A stretch of DNA of 64,000 bases from Trichodelitschia bisporula. Lineage: Eukaryota > Ascomycota > Dothideomycetes > Phaeotrichales > Phaeotrichaceae. Numbering within the stretch: the stretch's first letter is position 1; each line of letters begins with the position of its first letter. Made by a program: the position numbers and the translations under genes. The notes beneath the pieces were generated by a model, which had not been told where the DNA came from, made no database searches, and worked only from the letters and a program-made list of their open reading frames with translations. Below are positions 59,950 to 64,000 of the stretch, piece by piece. The DNA lies in assembly GCA_010356995.1 (NCBI GenBank), contig ML996692.1:631933-695932 (forward strand), given 5' to 3'.

Positions 59950-60500
59950 TCACTGAGGGGAATATGTCGGTGACGTCGGTGAGTACTTCGGCGATGTTGC
60001 ACTGTACGGGGCATCCTGGTTCGGCGAAGTCGGTGAGTACCGCGGTGAAGTCGGCGAATACGCGTTCACGCCTGGACTCGTCGGGCTGTACACAGGCGAC
60101 GTGGGCGAGCGCCGATCGCTGGTACCCTGGAACGAAGGGCTCGTGGGGCTGTACACCGGCGAAGTCGGGCTGTAGTTGGGGGACGTGGGTGAGTAGCTCG
60201 GAGATGTAGCGCCACGAGGCGACGTAGGACTGAAACTAGGAGACGTGGGAGAGTAGCTAGGCGACGTCGGTGAATATTGAGGTGACGTCGGTGAGTAGCT
60301 GGGCGACGTGGGCGAGTATGAGGGCGACGTCGGGGAAGCGTAGTTGGGCGACGTAGGCGAATACGTCGGAGAGGTCGGCGTATAAGCGGGACTCGCTGGA
60401 GACGATCCACCGAAGCGCGGGCTCGTGATAGCCATGCCAGGAGAGGTTGGAGAAAAGCCAGGGGAGGAAGGTGAGTACCCGGGAGAAGTCGGGCTCGTTC
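59950..60500 (-). repeat. RPB1: RPB1 C-terminal heptad repeat region
   Basis: I count about 19 recognisable heptads of the YSPTSPx type. Position 7 is very variable (S, N, T, Q, V, R, K), several repeats start with F instead of Y, and some are interrupted by short linkers ([22 protein letters not shown]). The protein ends SPTYSPQ. Confidence 0.9.
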
Positions 60501-63500
60501 CGCTGAAGGGGCTGGTTGGGTGATAACCAGGGCTCTGTGCACTAGCATACGGACTGAACCCACCATCGCCCAAGCTGCCGTTTCCATATGCCGTAAGTCC
60601 TCCACCTTCGGAACCGCCAACCTGCACCATGGGAGAGAAGGAAGCACCGTAGTCAGGACCACCGGCGAATGTGCCCTCGTGTGCAGGAGATCCTATGTCA
60701 TAGGGTGTCGCAGCTCCGCCCATCGGATCATTCACACGTTCGGGATGGATTCCGTAGCGCGCATTGTCTGTTATCGCAGTGTTCAGCATGGCCTGATCCA
60801 GGAACACGTCCAAGTCACCAGTTCCAAGCGGTGCAAGCTGGCCGAGCATAACATTCTCAGAAATGCCGCGGCAGTCGTCGATTTCACCAACAGCAGCAGC
60901 CTCCAATAAGATCTCCACGGTTTCTTCGAAGGAGCAGCGCATCAAAGCGCCGGTGTCGGCTCGGTTGATGCCATGCCGAGTAACTGCCATGAGGAACCCA
61001 CGGGACGTCATGACGTCCACAAGAAGGGCCAAATGGCGATGGTTGACGTACGAACCATCGAAAGACAGCACCATGACCAGTTCCTTCGTGAGAGCCGCAC
61101 GAGCAGCTTCGATACCGAATACGTGCAAAATCTCGATGAACGAGTTCGAGTACGTCCGGTAAGGGTCGACGCCCTCGACCTCCAGTACACTCTTGAGGGC
61201 TGTGCCGCTGGTATTGAGGAACCACTCTTCGCAACGGGTATCTTCGGAATTCTTGACCAGAGCGCCGTCAGCGTCTTCCCTAACGATCGTCTTGTGGTCG
61301 ATGAAGGCCCTGTCGACACCTTCAACACCACGAAGCGTCAGACTCTCTAGGAGATGCTCCTCGATTTTCTTAAGCACCATGTCTTGGTCCATATCCTCAT
61401 CTTCCTTGCTGTCCAAGACGAGACGCATGCGGACCACCTGCTCATCGGCGTTATTGTCGCTGAAAATGAGAGCCACTTCCGCGCGGTATGCCCCCTTGAT
61501 CTTGGCAGCAACATCAGCGATGGTTAGACCCTTGTCAAGCAGCTTGCGACGGCCAAGGACAAAACGGAGTACCCATTTAGACTGGCGGTCGACGGTGTCT
61601 GAGTCGGTTTCGGGGATGATGAAATACGATTCCACCATGTCGACATCTGCCTCGATAACAGTTTGACGGGGGTCAGGGTCGTAGTAGATCTCCGCTGCGT
61701 CCGTGACAGATTTCAGTTTCGTGTGTTCAACTAAGCTGCGCAACTTCTTTGCGCCTTCTTGGCTGAACCGGTTATCGCCCTCCTGATACACCCACATGGA
61801 CGGAGTCTTGATGTTGACGGCGCAATTCAGAATTTCCTTGAGACGAGGAACACCGAGGGTGACGTTCTTGGAGGAGACACCGGCAAAATGGAAGGTGTTC
61901 AAAGTCATCTGAGTCGCAGGCTCACCGATAGACTGTGCCGCCAGAACGCCAACCATATCGCCAGGGCTCGCAGCAGCGCGGAGGAATGAATTCTCGAACT
62001 CGCCGAGGATATTTTCGAAAGCAAGCTTGTTGAGGGAATGCTCCACGACAAGCCGCTTGTAGGCTAGACGGGATCGCAGATGTGCCTTGATAAGCAAAGT
62101 CGCGCTTTCCTGGGCCTCTTTTGACAGCTCATCATCACCGCGGATAACGACGAGGTTATCCAGCATGGCCTCAACTCGAGTAATGACATACTCAGGGTGT
62201 AGATCGCTGCGGCCACGATCCTTAATGCGAAACTTGGTCCTAGCACTTTCGATGACGCGAATGATATTCAGCGGGAGCTGATACTCTTCGTCGTCATTCA
62301 ACTGCTCGCGCATAAATTTGCGCGCGTCCTTGAGTCTATCCCATTCTTCATCTAGGTAGCGCTGGACCTTGACATCGCCTGAAATCTCGGTGGCTTGCTC
62401 AAGGATGTCGGAGGCGGGCATCTTCTTTGGATCCATGACATCCACGCGGAACATCTTCTCGAACTGGGCGTCGGAGCACTTGATGAAGTCCATACGCTGT
62501 TTTTCAATGCGTTGGCCATCAAGGCCGTCCTCGCCATAGACGAACTGAACGATGTCACCGAGTGAGTTGCGCACAGTGCCGTCATACTTAACCGAGACGT
62601 CTTCGAGAGCTTTGACGAGACGACGCTGAATGTAACCAGTTTCGGCAGTCTTGACGGCTGTATCAATGAGACCTTCGCGACCAGCCATGGCGTGGAAGAA
62701 GAACTCGCTTGGCGTCAATCCGCGAAGGTACGAGTTCTCGACGAAACCACGGGATTCAGGAGAATAATCGTCCTTGGTGAAGTGTGGAAGCGACCGGTAC
62801 TTAAAGCCAAACGGAATGCGCTTCCCTTCAACTGACTGCTGGCCGACCAAGGCTGTCATTTGCGAGATGTTGATATTCGAGCCCTTGGAGCCTGAACGAG
62901 CCATCTGGACAGCGTTGTTGGCATCTTTGAGGTTTTCTGACGTCCTGGTACCGGCATTGTCACGAGCGCTGTTCAGAGCCTTTGAGACCTTGCTTTCGAA
63001 AGTCTCACGGATGTTCATGCCAGGCAGTGGCTCCAGCTTGTTCGCTGTAGCCAGCATGAGGATCTTTTCAACCTCATCTTTCTGCTCACGGATAGCGTCG
63101 TGAATGTCCTGCGTGGTTTTAGCGTCCGGAATGGTGTCTCCAATACCGATGCTGAACCCATTGTGCAAGAGCCAATGATTGACGATACGCTGAGTACCGT
63201 TGAAGAACGTAACAGTGGCCTCCCAGCCCAAGGTGTTGTAAATAGTGTGCACGACACCACCACCGGAGGCACCAACAGTAGACTTGGCAAAAAGGCCGAA
63301 GAGCAGTTCGCCATTCACGATGAGCACAGCGTCGTCCTTGAGAGGATGGAAGTCCTGACCACGCTGCAGGTTCAACCCTTCAGGCAGAGCCAAGCTAGCC
63401 ATCTGTTTTCCGGTCCAGCGAGGGCGCGGCTTGATAATGGCCGGATGCGGAAAGATACCGTCCCAGCCAGGCACACACATGAGGATTTTCATGACCTCTT

Positions 63501-64000
63501 CCTTAGTAAGGAAGGTGTCGCGACGGCAGAGCTTGTAGATGCCGCAGAGTGTGTCCTGCACAATACCCATAAGCGGGCCGTTGCGCTGTGGAGACACAAT
63601 CTGCAGGGGAACCATGCAAAGTTCCTTAACTTCCGCCCTGGTCTCCTCGCTCTGGGGAACGTGCAGGTTCATCTCGTCACCGTCGAAGTCCGCATTGTAC
63701 GGCGACGTGACTGAGAGATTCAGGCGAAACGTCGAATAAGGCATGACCTTAACTCGATGACCCATCATGGACTCCTTATGCAGCGACGGCTGACGGTTGA
63801 AGATGATGAAGTCTCCATCAATAAGATGGCGTTCGACCTTCCAACCATACTGCAAGGTGATTTCGCTAGCCTGTTTGTGATGCCGCAAATCGATGCGCTC
63901 TCCCGTATCGCGGATGATGTACTTGGCTCCAGGATGCTCGTTCGGTCCATTGCGTACATACTGGTGAAGTTTTGCGATGTTGTAAGGCGTGACAGTCTCG
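59950..64000 (-). CDS. RPB1: RNA polymerase II largest subunit, 5' end beyond window
   Basis: Uninterrupted frame of 1350 codons running off the right edge; the N-terminal clamp part lies outside. Present are the active-site loop [14 protein letters not shown], preceded by [20 protein letters not shown]. The bridge-helix region [20 protein letters not shown] and trigger-loop region [20 protein letters not shown] with [10 protein letters not shown] are also intact. The foot, jaw and cleft domains continue to ~60900. The C-terminal repeat domain occupies about 59950-60500. No intron occurs in these 4 kb, in contrast to its intron-rich neighbours. The subunit forms the catalytic centre of Pol II, and its tail recruits capping, splicing and termination factors according to phosphorylation. 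Confidence 0.98.
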   Translation of the reverse strand, partial: ETVTPYNIAKLHQYVRNGPNEHPGAKYIIRDTGERIDLRHHKQASEITLQYGWKVERHLIDGDFIIFNRQPSLHKESMMGHRVKVMPYSTFRLNLSVTSPYNADFDGDEMNLHVPQSEETRAEVKELCMVPLQIVSPQRNGPLMGIVQDTLCGIYKLCRRDTFLTKEEVMKILMCVPGWDGIFPHPAIIKPRPRWTGKQMASLALPEGLNLQRGQDFHPLKDDAVLIVNGELLFGLFAKSTVGASGGGVVHTIYNTLGWEATVTFFNGTQRIVNHWLLHNGFSIGIGDTIPDAKTTQDIHDAIREQKDEVEKILMLATANKLEPLPGMNIRETFESKVSKALNSARDNAGTRTSENLKDANNAVQMARSGSKGSNINISQMTALVGQQSVEGKRIPFGFKYRSLPHFTKDDYSPESRGFVENSYLRGLTPSEFFFHAMAGREGLIDTAVKTAETGYIQRRLVKALEDVSVKYDGTVRNSLGDIVQFVYGEDGLDGQRIEKQRMDFIKCSDAQFEKMFRVDVMDPKKMPASDILEQATEISGDVKVQRYLDEEWDRLKDARKFMREQLNDDEEYQLPLNIIRVIESARTKFRIKDRGRSDLHPEYVITRVEAMLDNLVVIRGDDELSKEAQESATLLIKAHLRSRLAYKRLVVEHSLNKLAFENILGEFENSFLRAAASPGDMVGVLAAQSIGEPATQMTLNTFHFAGVSSKNVTLGVPRLKEILNCAVNIKTPSMWVYQEGDNRFSQEGAKKLRSLVEHTKLKSVTDAAEIYYDPDPRQTVIEADVDMVESYFIIPETDSDTVDRQSKWVLRFVLGRRKLLDKGLTIADVAAKIKGAYRAEVALIFSDNNADEQVVRMRLVLDSKEDEDMDQDMVLKKIEEHLLESLTLRGVEGVDRAFIDHKTIVREDADGALVKNSEDTRCEEWFLNTSGTALKSVLEVEGVDPYRTYSNSFIEILHVFGIEAARAALTKELVMVLSFDGSYVNHRHLALLVDVMTSRGFLMAVTRHGINRADTGALMRCSFEETVEILLEAAAVGEIDDCRGISENVMLGQLAPLGTGDLDVFLDQAMLNTAITDNARYGIHPERVNDPMGGAATPYDIGSPAHEGTFAGGPDYGASFSPMVQVGGSEGGGLTAYGNGSLGDGGFSPYASAQSPGYHPTSPFSGTSPTSPGYSPSSPGFSPTSPGMAITSPRFGGSSPASPAYTPTSPTYSPTSPNYASPTSPSYSPTSPSYSPTSPQYSPTSPSYSPTSPSFSPTSPRGATSPSYSPTSPNYSPTSPVYSPTSPSFQGTSDRRSPTSPVYSPTSPGVNAYSPTSPRYSPTSPNQDAPYSATSPKYSPTSPTYSPQ

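Noticed and set aside
60066-60662. 198-codon frame inside RPB1
   Set aside because: Shadow of the heptad-repeat DNA read in another frame.

Overview
The window is nuclear DNA of a filamentous ascomycete (Pezizomycotina). A class such as Dothideomycetes is possible but cannot be proven from sequence alone. The reasons are many GT-AG introns of only about 42-60 nt with CTAAC/CTGAC-like branch sites, intron-rich genes on both strands, and several families typical of these fungi (Msd1/TinA-type ADIP protein, TOK1 channel, Srf1, Khe1-type mitochondrial protein, Thg1, a lone glycogen-binding-domain protein). All gene models below were spliced by eye. Exon joins were chosen where they keep the frame and restore conserved family sequence.

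Layout. 1-9.9 kb: a partial acidic repeat-bearing protein, a small Cys-rich GPI-type surface protein, two poorly characterised fungal proteins (all minus strand), then an ADIP-family microtubule-anchoring protein (plus). 9.9-22.2 kb is gene-poor: it holds only a 72-residue Cys/His protein and an AMPK-beta-like glycogen-binding protein, with three gaps of 3-4.3 kb. 22.2-30 kb: mitochondrial lysyl-tRNA synthetase and Tim10 (head to head), tRNA-Ala(AGC), a conserved fungal protein often mislabelled DMC1, and an acyltransferase-3 membrane protein. 30-47.3 kb is a dense housekeeping block: Mcm3, Rsc8/Swi3, ETF-alpha, a TOK1 two-pore potassium channel, a Khe1-like mitochondrial protein, Srf1 and Ctf18. 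48-57 kb is more accessory: a BTB protein, a Dal5-type MFS permease with nine introns, a Rab4/Ypt4 GTPase, and a Baeyer-Villiger-type monooxygenase whose frame is broken twice. 58-64 kb: Thg1 tRNA-His guanylyltransferase and the 3' part of RPB1, the largest RNA polymerase II subunit, which runs off the right edge.

Themes. Two genes act in S phase (MCM3 loads and drives the replicative helicase; CTF18 loads PCNA for cohesion), and both have ACGCG (MCB/MBF-like) clusters upstream. Four genes serve mitochondria (MSK1, TIM10, ETF-alpha, Khe1-like); two of these share one 510-bp promoter region. RNA-related genes are MSK1, THG1, tRNA-Ala and RPB1. I found no virus-like element, transposon, CRISPR array or obvious secondary-metabolite cluster. 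The best leads are the shared S-phase promoter motif, the twice-frameshifted but otherwise intact monooxygenase, the repeat-bearing acidic protein, the 19-nt micro-exon of MCM3, introns that can be retained without breaking frame, and a recurrent intergenic 10-mer.
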